Notes: generated by a model from the letters alone, not told the origin. A stretch of 64,000 nt of DNA from Rhodospirillaceae bacterium (GCA_002706405.1 PALN01000030.1:24878-88877); one strand, 5' to 3'. Shown: positions 9,001-15,965, counted from the first letter of the stretch. Numbers and translations are program-made.

Positions 9001-10874
9001 ATACCGCCCTCGTTCGCCCGCCCTTGACGGAACAGCGACAGCAAGGTGGAAAACGGATGCTTTTCGGCGAAGCCCGAGGCCTGAAACAGATTCATCCCCG
9101 GCTTGGCGCTGCTCAGATCCTTGTCCGTAAAAAACTCCTCGAACAGAGTTCGGAACGGCTTCGGCAGATCCGACAGTTTGGGCGGCCCCCGCCCCTTGGG
9201 CACGTACAGGAACACGGCGCGTCCTGTCTCGACCTGGCCCAGATCCCCCAGGACACTTTTAGGCACCAGCATCTCAATCCCGGCGCCATCGACGGACAAG
9301 GCCACATAGGCCGCGTCATTGTTGGTGACGGGCCCGATCACCAGCTTCGCCGGCTGCCCGCGGATGATCGTATCGACCGACACGGCGCGGCCCGTGGTCA
9401 GCTTCGGTACATTGCCAAGTTTGATCTCATCGAACCCGGGAATGTCCAGACCCGCGACGGCTTCCAGGGTATTGCCGTCCAGCTTAAATAGATCTTTTCC
9501 GTCTTCCTCGTCCAATTCACCGGCAATGGGAATTCGCTCGCCCGAACGCTCACCATAACCTTCGGCCCGCAGCTTGGGCACATAGGCATCGTCCAACGAA
9601 AACAAAAAGTCGATCTCTTTGGCCTGGGCGCCGTCGACCTTGATGTTGCGCAGGTCGCGCGGGCCCGCCTTGGCGGTCATGCGGAATACGGGCTCGCCAT
9701 CGCCCGACACGGCGTCGAAATCAAGCCTCCCAGCGGCCTTGACCTTGCGCGCGCCGAACCCGAACCGGGCCGCTGCCGTTCCCGTCATGTCCAGCCGCCC
9801 GTTGCTGTCCGGTGCGATCGTCAATGCCAGATCGGCGGCGTCCACATAACGTCCGATCTTCGGCGGCCGAAATCCTTCCAGGTTGAACGTCAGCTTGATG
9901 TCGTCATCCGTGACGTCCGGCTTTGCCGGCTTCACGCTAAGCCCGACCAGGCGGCGGAACATGCGATAGCTGAGGTGCCCCTGCACCAGGACTTCCTTTT
10001 CCTTGAAGTCGAGGGCCTTATCCAGATTGTCCAGGAACGAATTTTCACGGATGACCAGCCGGGCAAAGATCATGCCGCCCGCGGGCAGATCCATGGCACG
10101 GCGTTTGGCGGTGATGAACTTTTTCAGATAGCGCGTTGTCGCGGGGGGGATACTCAGCTTGGACAAGCGGGTCTCGCGGGCTTCCGAACTGTAGATCAGC
10201 ACGGCGTCCTTGAGCACCAGATCGATGGCGCCGGACCGGCCGGCTGCGTCGGCGAACAGCCGGAGCGGCAAGCTCTCGCGCTTGTGAAGGAAATGATAAC
10301 TCCCCTTGACCGTGTCATCGCCCTGCCCCGACGCGGTAGGCGACGGCGGCGCGGGGGCATCCAAGGGCCGGCTTTCCACCTTGTCCACGGGCGCCGGGGT
10401 CGGGGCGCCGGGGACGCCGGGCTGGGTTTGTGGGGGCGTCTGCTGATCCGATGCGGCCGGAGACGGCGTCGTGTTGTCGTCTTGCGCCCCTTCGGGCAAA
10501 TGAAAAAATTCGAGCTCGCCCTTGTTGCCGGACAACTTAAGGGTCCGCGCCTTGCCGTCCTGACCCAGGCGGTCCAGATCCAGTCCCTTGAACAGGCCGG
10601 ACTTCTTGAACGCCTTGGTGATCTCCTGTTGCAGTTCGGATTCAACCGACGACGGTGCCCCGGCATCCGGCGCCGCAACCTTGGGTGCCTCGACCGTGGG
10701 CGCCGTGACGCTGGGTGCGGCAAGGGCCGGCGCACCGGATTCCTGGGTTTGCGCCTGGGACAGATCGGTCGGAAAGACCGCCAGGAACCCAGCCGCCCCC
10801 AATGCCGCCACGATGGTCAATGCGCGTGTTCGAGACCGGACCTGTCCGTCCCTGCGCGCGGCGTTGTTACGCAT
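1..10874 (-). CDS. Giant exported repeat protein with C-terminal lectin and DUF5648-like modules (partial, runs off window start)
   Basis: Reading the reverse complement from the ATG at 10874 gives an open frame of 3,624 codons to the left edge; the last two bases are TA, so the next codon is Tyr or a stop. An AAGGA ribosome site lies 7 nt before the ATG. Residues ~15-42 form a signal peptide (hydrophobic core, then SQAQ), followed by a Pro/Ala-rich low-complexity stretch to ~190. From ~475 to ~2450 about seven repeats of 275-330 residues recur, each with a VPGIGDL-like anchor, a F/YIPGLxxTPL motif and a FxYxP motif, sometimes split by Gly runs. Residues ~3270-3390 resemble a ricin B-type trefoil (NQSWRF QxW-like motif, paired Cys). 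Three units at ~3426-3563 resemble DUF5648 (VPFxRYxxxxTNxxYT, then GWxxxGxxGY). It lies 23 bp behind the secretin gene. I do not recognise the repeat family; an extracytoplasmic adhesive, lipid-handling or scaffold role is inference. Confidence 0.88.
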   Translation of the reverse strand, partial: MRNNAARRDGQVRSRTRALTIVAALGAAGFLAVFPTDLSQAQTQESGAPALAAPSVTAPTVEAPKVAAPDAGAPSSVESELQQEITKAFKKSGLFKGLDLDRLGQDGKARTLKLSGNKGELEFFHLPEGAQDDNTTPSPAASDQQTPPQTQPGVPGAPTPAPVDKVESRPLDAPAPPSPTASGQGDDTVKGSYHFLHKRESLPLRLFADAAGRSGAIDLVLKDAVLIYSSEARETRLSKLSIPPATTRYLKKFITAKRRAMDLPAGGMIFARLVIRENSFLDNLDKALDFKEKEVLVQGHLSYRMFRRLVGLSVKPAKPDVTDDDIKLTFNLEGFRPPKIGRYVDAADLALTIAPDSNGRLDMTGTAAARFGFGARKVKAAGRLDFDAVSGDGEPVFRMTAKAGPRDLRNIKVDGAQAKEIDFLFSLDDAYVPKLRAEGYGERSGERIPIAGELDEEDGKDLFKLDGNTLEAVAGLDIPGFDEIKLGNVPKLTTGRAVSVDTIIRGQPAKLVIGPVTNNDAAYVALSVDGAGIEMLVPKSVLGDLGQVETGRAVFLYVPKGRGPPKLSDLPKPFRTLFEEFFTDKDLSSAKPGMNLFQASGFAEKHPFSTLLSLFRQGRANEGGIKIVGQIDPLVFDEPDESAAEAWRSGDARGRLKRVLATLRLRGEVSGLEGVGLSNLFRLADRAEFVFEGGSSGKVSAGLDFGGTLTLPGAKAPRYFEFAAAARSDGAFRWQGDEVDAQGEDIRGGQRVTLTGAIRNKRPVDLSLALAGGFRLGDLSRLQVPGLADLEIQDVYLSRKVISGALGQGNARSTITIVDKPDARLAVIDVSRGVRPAAYLPGLNRTPLAGLELPETAILIAGPGSGVEAIDSLPTAMAQSLKKTLEGGSIVLKPGISFLSRLSFDGDDPLARLARRLGVPITETAFLSGDIPAAVVKAVAGGRAPKVLAGLSLKAQLPRLTLPGLENLFKLSDVTELALTSDAAGAMELALKSGGTFTIPIVGRDEQVQVDARITGQGAQRMATVDIEAASKLHLTAEAPLDFKNLAKAKDFSVSIDNGLTLSDLLGTEVPGIGSLRLAEAKLSLGHVQGTLALGDTKFTVNLAALGGGGGGGNPLARLMTMEVSDLPGLSVIPGLGATPLADVRLGDLVFAYLPTLGGGGGDGLALDKLPEGIRHLAGRLSGPSGGSRLLPGLNLVSAVDPTKLGKLSDLLTKLGAGGGGKPFKLKAVMPGEALAFIRDKLPKGKSGGSGGAAAKAKKLAGTVVAKIIQKTDLTIPVPAIKLPGVGDYLSSRAAQIKLTGGEGANGAALTTAITGAFDFVLPGTPTSGNMDHEITLTLDAGRNLAAAVNGTGRLNNVAGQLTLSGSLATGGGRKADLALALDGEGLTLANVMGLNVPGLSDVALTKAAIRAGLVSGEIMVKGATFQATAFDFARDKKPALAVVAADLDAAQILPALAGTALDAATLERTTFLYLPQGRKETLSETGFPAELVGRFDLAKVGDGFNAELMARPKQGGQLADLLGGLGIRLTDPLEIEGRFNANPFTASGKDLIAAIDLTATLPTLSFNKIGPVAINFPSRPVLALKGSDTGLTTRVDTSIRFTLPGPGRVYEGDGSFTTEPMEGGKRRLTFAGSALDPGGRKALIEASLPLPGSPRDFRLKFSGEQTLSSLLGVDIPVIGDLNLKEVERDTDYLVAKIALKGFETTVGAFRTEGRWAVTLSAAGLKPSEFIPGLGSSPIAGLTLPQAVFTYIPGQSGDNKSLRLPFDVAALPDKVRTAVGPLLSPFGGGGSSFRPGLNLKSFLKPGDLPALKKLFAFTGSGGGQPLKLSGVLPVEVLKSLVSGGGGGGNSAIKTRAKEVVAGLVQKVDLETKLPAVNLPGVRDVVAFDDPMLRIQGLSENGKVALVTRITGDMQVTLPGVAPLALAGSLRLAARVDGVGLDVEGGSDRLRLTGSVDLNKADPRLQLAVASDITVQDLIGTSVPGIGDLALTDARIGSEVISGTVQLRGSQTTLAVFDFKKDKKPFVALVPESVDAADFIPGVRGTPLDNAKLTRGALVYVPGEKDAYPENDAYPDSVTAALKLVSRDGALPPSQGLRAGFIVEPKAESPLAKALAFVGVKEDTLEVAGVLPSIVLASRPGGTGRGLSGDALKQAVAAVDLEARLPAINLPGIDKVLTLGAPSFLIKGTPVTDIKGQSTGEVRLRVGMAGDLVLNLPGHALAFDGGIDIEKTTGGKAFRLAVRSTSTVNWDKAFGLPFLGLNNLALSGAIERTAEGRALLDASLSTMARLDKQEFEAVSSLTLKSNAAPELRFTIPGKIDVAKLPLIGGLKGINELSFANLWIGTGGLGGKVRIDKLGIGGEGAIFLHGGKPIALVKADPFKITDLVGNSGPASKFKQVLEGAAQISLPESVFAISTADLSNVPVGDLPAGLLSMVEGLMPKSGGDKRTLPFGAGVSLIAALSEENLPSAVRQVATRDVNIFKAVDGPLLLAGSLKGVFDGNLEARLDARLPNFKLPEGQPWRQLVSIDSVGAEGFLFVDVPKLQMGLGVNGNITLDVPRLSTPSKSDKLKFGGDLYTSFDAVSWAGSFKLAANMKGDWHQPFGISKNHTFRNPAILIGFDSEGSVEFGVGASAIVTGLGRKQDRTVTADADFLVNINFSTSIPLPKKLAVAYKVKGELSQWTSLEMMEANFKGVLGGPMANEVLKVLPDKKSRDAAKYLQTEILKRSIFDIIRVDELPLPTLSVVDPVIFFATPGAKIPGRDDTLDTMGVRVGGGAYMSLFGNKKRLGGTDLRLTLSDGLILKGDLADITLPPILKVQNAKVDIVANIKQLPHFKVSGNTDFLGAKENIDIEFSKDRIHFELERDLGRVIKTRFLAQTDSGDVLGAREFLVEADTKTEIDKLISDEVFPRMGIPKVVFDAIKSSTPIFIHGAKFRGKLVDFLKGGEVTLEVDHSFFGTRMKEPAVAKVKPAWASANPVEVLPAAAIGAAMGKSFFAYLIDHPFTLGKINLGLVSLESASLSAERDTSSRFKITGKLNALGLPFSQTTAYLDNKSGLTLDSKSEINVGLPLGVLGNLARSETTLHYELNPSGLSHQIKLDMSTAALGFKDSIHFNLDGDLTETNVSFRSTHPCARFSSQTTMGAGDIRNLALKVNQGTAQPIDFVQAVKFQPKISLPSPKDALQCGSRVAGMAAAAVDVAAQGLRDVANAANVVVGAVGKFAGDIINKLQQLDCKLLRLGDCPRPSDCRGSERWNDSLKRCWIPDNFLLRHYSIANRDKGWCADIRGARDQAGVDLIPWGCHGKWNQSWRFYGDGYLRNVKGGCMGARRYHEGGVVTLESCNSREVLKMEFLTTGQIIAHRKDGSGGACLAINRGKIVLWGCGRIGDKHTDLWLPFDPFKGRVVNPALDRESKALEAAFKTPISNDPPVPFMRYWKRSTNEYYHTADPEQFGKGRDGWAYDGKVGMIFAKRAPGTVPLFRFWRTARKGQNHVYTTDPNPYRGGQRGFSFDGVAGYVYNRDIPNTVPFFRYHESNNTNYFYTGDINQLGRNPRGPWRFEGTAGYLPKEEPPLTPPVEPSNPVPLAFDKNIQVFPKPAEGTMPLYLYGRIENRRRQAPNILSGDFKE

Positions 10875-10897
10875 GCCGCAATCCTTACACCGACCAC

Positions 10898-12835
10898 TCA
10901 GTTGAAATAGAAGTACCGCAACAGTTCCGGGAAAAATCCGTCCTCATACGTGTTGAGGAACCCGTTCCCGTCGTTTGCCAACAGGCGATCGAAATCACCG
11001 TCTTTATCGTCGTCTGAGAACTTGAGGTCGCCCGCGCGAAACTCGCGGTAAAGGTCGGAATAGGAAAGACCGACCAACGCCTTGGTCAGATTGCTGGTCG
11101 GGTCGAACCAGTTTCGGAACCTTTGACGCAACTGGCGCATGATATCGCCGTCCGTCTTCACCCCTTGTTCCCCGGCGGCGGCGTCCACGTTTTCCCGGTC
11201 GTCCAGGGTTTCAGCCAAGCGCGGCGTGATCAGGAAGATCAGCGAGGTGTCTTCCGTCGTCGATGTCTTCGAACTGAAGAAGTACTGCAACAGCGGCACG
11301 CGGCCCAGAACCGGCACGTCGTCCGACGACTTCGATTTTTCCTCTTCCGTGCCGCCCCCCAAGACCAGGGTCTGGCCGATCGACAGGATGGCCGTGCTGC
11401 TCAGGCGGTTCTTCAACGTCGGGATGACGCGGTTGAAGGTGACGCTGGATGTCGATGTGGTGAAGGTATCGAACTCGGCCTTGGTTTCCAGACGCACCCT
11501 GCCGCCGTCGAGAATTTCCGGCGTCACCTCGAAGGAAATGCCGACTTCCTTGTCGAAGGAATCCGCGCCATCACCGTCCACGGAATAGGTCACTTCCTGC
11601 CCCAGGAAAAAGCTGCCTGTCTCCCCTTCCAGCACGGTAATCGACGGCCGGGCCAGAACCTCGGTGCGGTTGTCCGTGTTGTTGGCGATGTTCAGACTGT
11701 AATCAATGGAGCTTTGGGAATTGGTGCCCAAGGCGATCTTGAACGCCTTTTGAATCCGTTTGGTCGCGGTGCTGCCCGACGTGCCACTGTCCTGGGTGAA
11801 CTGGAACACATCACCGCTGAAACTCGCCTGAAGCTGGGAGATCAGATTGACGCCCCGCCGTTCGGACAGGGACGAGGCCTGGCGAATGATGATCGCATCG
11901 ACGACCAGCATGCCCGGCAGTTTCTTCAATTCTTCGGGCTTTTCCTCAGATTCGGCCGCACTCTGTTGCCCCGTGGCCGCACCTGACGTACTGCCCGGGG
12001 ACTTGCTGGACGGCGCTCCGGCCGGCGCCTTGCCGCCGAAGAATTGCGCCTGCTGGATATGCCCGCCGCCGCGAATGGCGGCGTTTTTCAGGGCATTGTC
12101 GTGGAATCCCTGCCACTGCTGCACCCGCATGCTCAGACGCCGGGCCTCTTGTTCAGAGACAAGGTCTCTATATTTTTCGACGAACTTGTCGGCGTCTTCG
12201 CGGTCGTTCAGGGCCGCATTGACCACGGCGCGGGCGCGCACGTTCTCAACCGTCTCGCCGGTCAGTTCGGCGGCCCGGTTCAGGAATGCCTCGGCGGCGG
12301 CGGCATCGAAATCCAGATAACTGGCTTCGGCCAAGGCCTCGAAGATTTCAGGCGAGTCATCCTTGATCAACGCCGCCTCGCCCAGCCAGCGCAGGGCCTC
12401 GCCGTGTTCCCCGCGGCGCATGTGCCACAGGCCCAGCCGATAAGCCGACGGCCAATGGCGCAGATCGTTGTTCAACGCGGCGATATACCCGGACTGGGCC
12501 AATTCGCTCACCCTTGCCCCTTCGCTGCGGCTGCGCAGTTCGTAGACATAGGCGTTGAGGAAATGCAGGTCCGAGTCGGTCGGCGCCAGGTTGAGCGCCT
12601 GATTAAGAATGAAATTGGCTTCCGGAAGCGCCCCCCGACGGATGGCGTCCAGCGCTTTCCACAAGGGCTTTTCGTAATCGTTCTCGGTCAGTTTCAGGTG
12701 CGTTTTCGGCTTGGCCTCTGCCGATTCCGCGCCGCCAATCCCCGTGGCAAGCCGCGGTTCAACCCCGGACATCTGCATGCACCCGCCAAGCATGGACACG
12801 CCGACCATGGCGGCAACCAATGTGTTCTTATTCAT
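10898..12835 (-). CDS. Lipoprotein secretin with N-terminal TPR region
   Basis: The product is 645 residues from the ATG at 12835, which has GGAG 10 nt upstream; a GTG at 12853 would add six residues. The N-terminus is a lipoprotein signal (SMLGGC, Cys19). Residues ~45-230 are helical and TPR-like. A low-complexity linker (~260-305) follows, then a bacterial secretin domain at ~309-539. That domain has the classic RPSITVLEGETGSF strand, the LGQEV element, the LKNRLSST and IGQTLVLGG motifs, and VPVLGRVPLLQYFF before the closing LIFLITPR. The N0/N1 ring domains usual in T2SS, T3SS and type IV pilus secretins are not visible; the TPRs occupy their place. The ~105-residue tail is Asp-rich (DDDKDGDFD, EF-hand-like). 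Its neighbours are a small exported protein upstream and the giant protein downstream. It is probably an outer-membrane multimeric channel for the operon's own product. Confidence 0.9.
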   Translation of the reverse strand: MNKNTLVAAMVGVSMLGGCMQMSGVEPRLATGIGGAESAEAKPKTHLKLTENDYEKPLWKALDAIRRGALPEANFILNQALNLAPTDSDLHFLNAYVYELRSRSEGARVSELAQSGYIAALNNDLRHWPSAYRLGLWHMRRGEHGEALRWLGEAALIKDDSPEIFEALAEASYLDFDAAAAEAFLNRAAELTGETVENVRARAVVNAALNDREDADKFVEKYRDLVSEQEARRLSMRVQQWQGFHDNALKNAAIRGGGHIQQAQFFGGKAPAGAPSSKSPGSTSGAATGQQSAAESEEKPEELKKLPGMLVVDAIIIRQASSLSERRGVNLISQLQASFSGDVFQFTQDSGTSGSTATKRIQKAFKIALGTNSQSSIDYSLNIANNTDNRTEVLARPSITVLEGETGSFFLGQEVTYSVDGDGADSFDKEVGISFEVTPEILDGGRVRLETKAEFDTFTTSTSSVTFNRVIPTLKNRLSSTAILSIGQTLVLGGGTEEEKSKSSDDVPVLGRVPLLQYFFSSKTSTTEDTSLIFLITPRLAETLDDRENVDAAAGEQGVKTDGDIMRQLRQRFRNWFDPTSNLTKALVGLSYSDLYREFRAGDLKFSDDDKDGDFDRLLANDGNGFLNTYEDGFFPELLRYFYFN

Positions 12836-12864
12836 TTTGGATACGCTCCGCACTGGATGCCGAC

Positions 12865-13146
12865 TTACTTCGCGCTGCCGGGAAGGACAGTGACGTCGTT
12901 ACCCAACTTGGCCGCACGGAATCCGACGGGCACCCAGCGGCCCCGCTCTTCATCCAGGACCCAACTGCGGCCCGTTTTGCTGTCGATCATCATCGTGCCG
13001 TTGACCGTCCGCGGCCCCTTGTCCGCGTCGATATCGCGCTTGATGTTGACGATGCGGTAACGCCCTTCGTCATCATCGGCCCAGGCCGGATCAGCCGTCC
13101 AGATTGCTACGGCCAACGCCATCATGGTCGCTGCGATAAACTTCAT
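12865..13146 (-). CDS. Small exported protein, first gene of the secretin operon
   Basis: This encodes 93 residues with a clear Sec signal peptide (MKFIAATMMALAVAIWTADP, then AWA). The mature protein is ~70 residues, Asp/Arg-rich, and contains the motif GRSWVLDEERGRWVPVGF. The start is supported by a GGGGG-containing ribosome site about 9 nt before the ATG at 13146. It sits 29 bp ahead of the secretin ATG on the same strand, so the three genes probably form one transcript. I do not recognise a family. A periplasmic accessory, such as a secretin pilot-like or chaperone-like factor, is only inferred from position. Confidence 0.75.
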   Translation of the reverse strand: MKFIAATMMALAVAIWTADPAWADDDEGRYRIVNIKRDIDADKGPRTVNGTMMIDSKTGRSWVLDEERGRWVPVGFRAAKLGNDVTVLPGSAK

Positions 13147-13266
13147 GCCGATTTACCCCCTTGTTAGAGAACTTTTTTTCAAGAACCGCGCAGACGCGAT
13201 TCACGGCCCGAAGACGGCATGTTCCGGACCGATCAGGGCAAAGCATATTTGTTTTCCCTCACGGAT

Positions 13267-13287
13267 GTTTGACTGAGCGTCTCAAAC
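13267..13287. promoter_or_regulatory. Palindrome in the divergent region between the secretin operon and the AraC gene
   Basis: The arms GTTTGA (13267-13272) and TCAAAC (13282-13287) form a perfect inverted repeat with a 9-nt spacer. It lies in the 284-bp divergent region 13147-13430. This is a plausible operator for control of both directions, perhaps by the adjacent AraC-type protein. AraC-family sites are more often direct repeats, so assignment to that regulator is uncertain. No convincing -35/-10 pair was seen in this region. Confidence 0.4.
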
Positions 13288-13430
13288 TTCTTGATCACCG
13301 CCCCGGGCGGAGGATACCTTTTCAACCATGCAGAGAGCGGGACGCCCGCCCACCAAACGGGAGCTCGCGCCATGACAGAGACGGACCGGCCCCCTATCGG
13401 GATGAAAAAGTCCCACCGGTAAAATCGGCC

Positions 13431-14480
13431 ATGAACGCGATCAGCAAATCCCAATTTTCGACGACCCGCCTGCCTGCCGACCAACGGTTCGATGTCTGGC
13501 GGGAAAGCATTTCTGCCCTGTTCGATGTCACGCCATCGTCCCGCTCGGCCGCGGACGGCTTTGATGCCTCACTGACCAGTTTTCTCCTGAACGATCAGAT
13601 CATGTTCAGCCGCTGCGAAACGAAGGCACAGCGGTTCGAACGGGATTCCCTTCGGGCATCCAAGGACGGATTGGATCATTTTCTGATTCAGACCCATCTA
13701 GAGGGCGGTCAGGAAGTGCGCCGCGGGCGACACCATTCCGAAGCCGCCGTCGGCGACCTGCTGATCATCGACCTGGCGGAACGCCACATGTCGGAAACAT
13801 CTGATTTCTCGCATCTGACCCTGGTCGTGCCGCGACCGCTCCTCGCCCCCTACCTGCGCCGACCGGACAGCCAGCAATGCCGCGTCCTCAAGGGCGCCGA
13901 TCCCTTGACCGCCATGGCCGTCAATCACCTGAAAATGCTGTTTTCCATGTCCGACGGCCTGACCGAGGAAAGCGCGGCCCTGTCGGTCGAACCGACACTG
14001 GCGCTGATGGCAAGCGCCCTGAACGGTTCCGCGGACGATGTGGAAAACGCCGCCGCTGCCGCCGCCGCCAGTCTTCTGCATCGGGCAAAGACCGAGATCG
14101 AGCGCAATCTGGCATCTGCCGAGCTGTCGGTTTCAACCTTGTGCAGCGCCGTCGGATTGTCCCGGGCCGGACTTTACCGCCTGTTCGCCCCTTATGGCGG
14201 CGTCCGGGCCTATATCCAGGACCGGCGCCTTCGCCGCGCGGCCGCGGACCTGGTTTCGCCCCGCCACCAGCAAAAATATGTTTACGACATTGCGTTCAAT
14301 TGGGGCTTCGCCAGCGAGGCCCATTTCTCCCGCGCCTTCAAGGCCCGGTTCGGCATGTCGCCCAAGGACGCCCGTGAATTGGGCCGTACCGGCGTCCACT
14401 TGGATACGCAGATTTCCGACACGCCGCAGATCGGTGATCGCGACTACGAAATCTGGCTGTCGCAAACGCTCAAGATCTAA
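13431..14480 (+). CDS. AraC-family transcriptional regulator
   Basis: The protein is 349 residues from the ATG at 13431. An upstream in-frame extension to 13161 has coding unlike the rest and is not used. The N-terminal ~200 residues match the ligand/cupin-like domain of the AraC_binding_2 type (FDVWRESISALFDV, HFLIQTHLEGG). The last ~110 residues are a double helix-turn-helix (LCSAVGLSRAGLYRLF, then IAFNWGFASEAHFSRAFKAR and GMSPKDAR). It is transcribed divergently from the secretin/giant operon, making it the obvious candidate regulator of that operon. The inducer is unknown. Confidence 0.88.
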   Translation: MNAISKSQFSTTRLPADQRFDVWRESISALFDVTPSSRSAADGFDASLTSFLLNDQIMFSRCETKAQRFERDSLRASKDGLDHFLIQTHLEGGQEVRRGRHHSEAAVGDLLIIDLAERHMSETSDFSHLTLVVPRPLLAPYLRRPDSQQCRVLKGADPLTAMAVNHLKMLFSMSDGLTEESAALSVEPTLALMASALNGSADDVENAAAAAAASLLHRAKTEIERNLASAELSVSTLCSAVGLSRAGLYRLFAPYGGVRAYIQDRRLRRAAADLVSPRHQQKYVYDIAFNWGFASEAHFSRAFKARFGMSPKDARELGRTGVHLDTQISDTPQIGDRDYEIWLSQTLKI

Positions 14481-14610
14481 CGGGCGTCGCAAACGCGTCC
14501 CGACTGATTCCATGAGTTGCCCCCTGGTTGTTGGCTCCCACGGCTTGTCGAAACGAACCGGTCACTGAATTGCGCGCCTGAGGCGCCGCCAGGCTGGCAG
14601 GGCATGACGA

Positions 14611-14643
14611 AAAGGAGCCCTCAGCTTGGCTGAGGACTCCTTC
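14611..14643 (-). terminator. Intrinsic terminator of transporter cluster A
   Basis: The arms AAGGAG-C-CCTCAGC (14612-14625) and GCTGAGG-A-CTCCTT (14629-14642) form a 13-bp stem with one mismatch and a 3-nt loop. On the minus strand the stem is followed by TTTT, the U-run expected of a Rho-independent terminator. It lies 70 bp beyond the stop codon of the binding-protein gene that ends cluster A. It may also stop transcription of the AraC gene coming from the other side, although the plus-strand U-run is weak. Confidence 0.8.
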
Positions 14644-14713
14644 CGCGGACTTAAAAATATTTGCCGAGCGGCGACATGGATTGACGCCGCCTCCCGACGG
14701 TCGATGTCACCCG

Positions 14714-15961
14714 TCAGGAAATGGTCTGCACGAACTCGTTGTTACCGTCCTGAATGACCCGATGCAGGAAGTGACGGTTCAGCTGATCGCCGGATTCGTT
14801 GAAATCGCAATCGGCTCCGGCGCCGACATAGGCGACCTTTTCACCGGCGCGGATCAGTTTCAGCGCCTCCAGGCCGTCGCCGGTCAGGGCACCCGGCGGG
14901 TTGGCGATTTCCGGAACCATCTTGGTCCAGGTCGCGCTGACGTCCGTGCCGGCCTTTTCCATGGCCAAAGCCGCCACCCACATCTGGTCGAAGGCATTGC
15001 CCGCAAACAGGAACACGGTGTCTTCCGGCTCGCCCATCATCTTGATGAACTTCTTGTAGTTGGGGCTGGTCAGCGGCGGAGCCGGTTGATAGTGATCGAT
15101 GCCCTCCGCCACTTCGGGGCCGACGTTCTTAAGGAAGCGACCGTTGGCGTCGCCGGCGATGGACAGGGTGCAAACCTTGCTGTCGAAGCCGCCGCGGTAG
15201 ACCTCTTTCATGATCGACGTGAAGTCGGTCAACAGGCCGGGGATGAATACTGCGTCGGGCTCGCCGCCGAACACCTTTTCCACCTCGGCCCGATAGGACG
15301 GCTGCTCCGGCAGGTAGGTCAGGTTCTGCACCACCTTGCCGCCGCCTTTTTCGAACTCCGCAATGAACGGGTCGATCATCGGCATGATGAAGGGATTCTG
15401 CTGGGCCAGAACGGCAATGTTCTTATAACCGCGCTGTTTCATGATCTTGGCGCCGGCCGGGCCCCACTGGGTCGACTTGGCCTGGAACCGCCAGATCAAA
15501 CCGCCGTGGTCTTGTTCCGTCACCGGGTTGGCCGCGCAGCTGACCATCATCACCTTCTTGGCGTCGATCAGAAGCTGCTTGGACGCCATGGCGATGGGGC
15601 TGCCCCAATAACCGATGATGCAGCTGACGTCGTTGAGCTCCAGAAGCTTCTTGGTCGCCACCGCGCCGGCGGTCGGGCTGGTCTCCGAATCCTCGATGAT
15701 CAATTCCACGGGCCGACCGCCAAGCAGTCCACCGGCGTCGTTGATCGTCTTGACGACCAGCTTGGCTGCTTTCTCCATCTCGGGCCCGTAAGCGCCGGTC
15801 GCCCCGGTGAAGGGAATCACCATGCCGATCTTGATCGGTCCGCTGGCGGCGCGCGCGCTGCGGATGAAGGGGGCGGCGAGCGTCAAGGCCCCGGCGGCAA
15901 CGCCGGTGGACAGAAGGCGGCGGCGGGTAAGACCGTTCTGCGGTTTTGCGTTTCGGGTCAT
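14714..15961 (-). CDS. Periplasmic amino acid/amide-binding protein, cluster A
   Basis: This is a Liv-type (Peripla_BP_6) substrate-binding protein of 415 residues from the ATG at 15961. The signal peptide has a twin-arginine-like motif (TRRRLLSTG) and ends near RSARA. The mature start, PIKIGMVIPFTGATG, is the hallmark first strand of the family. It is the last gene of cluster A: the start lies 4 bp after the livM stop, so it is co-transcribed and placed downstream of the permease genes rather than first as in clusters B and C. A strong terminator follows. The ligand cannot be read from sequence; branched-chain or other amino acids or amides are likely. Confidence 0.88.
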   Translation of the reverse strand: MTRNAKPQNGLTRRRLLSTGVAAGALTLAAPFIRSARAASGPIKIGMVIPFTGATGAYGPEMEKAAKLVVKTINDAGGLLGGRPVELIIEDSETSPTAGAVATKKLLELNDVSCIIGYWGSPIAMASKQLLIDAKKVMMVSCAANPVTEQDHGGLIWRFQAKSTQWGPAGAKIMKQRGYKNIAVLAQQNPFIMPMIDPFIAEFEKGGGKVVQNLTYLPEQPSYRAEVEKVFGGEPDAVFIPGLLTDFTSIMKEVYRGGFDSKVCTLSIAGDANGRFLKNVGPEVAEGIDHYQPAPPLTSPNYKKFIKMMGEPEDTVFLFAGNAFDQMWVAALAMEKAGTDVSATWTKMVPEIANPPGALTGDGLEALKLIRAGEKVAYVGAGADCDFNESGDQLNRHFLHRVIQDGNNEFVQTIS

Positions 15962-15965
15962 GCAA

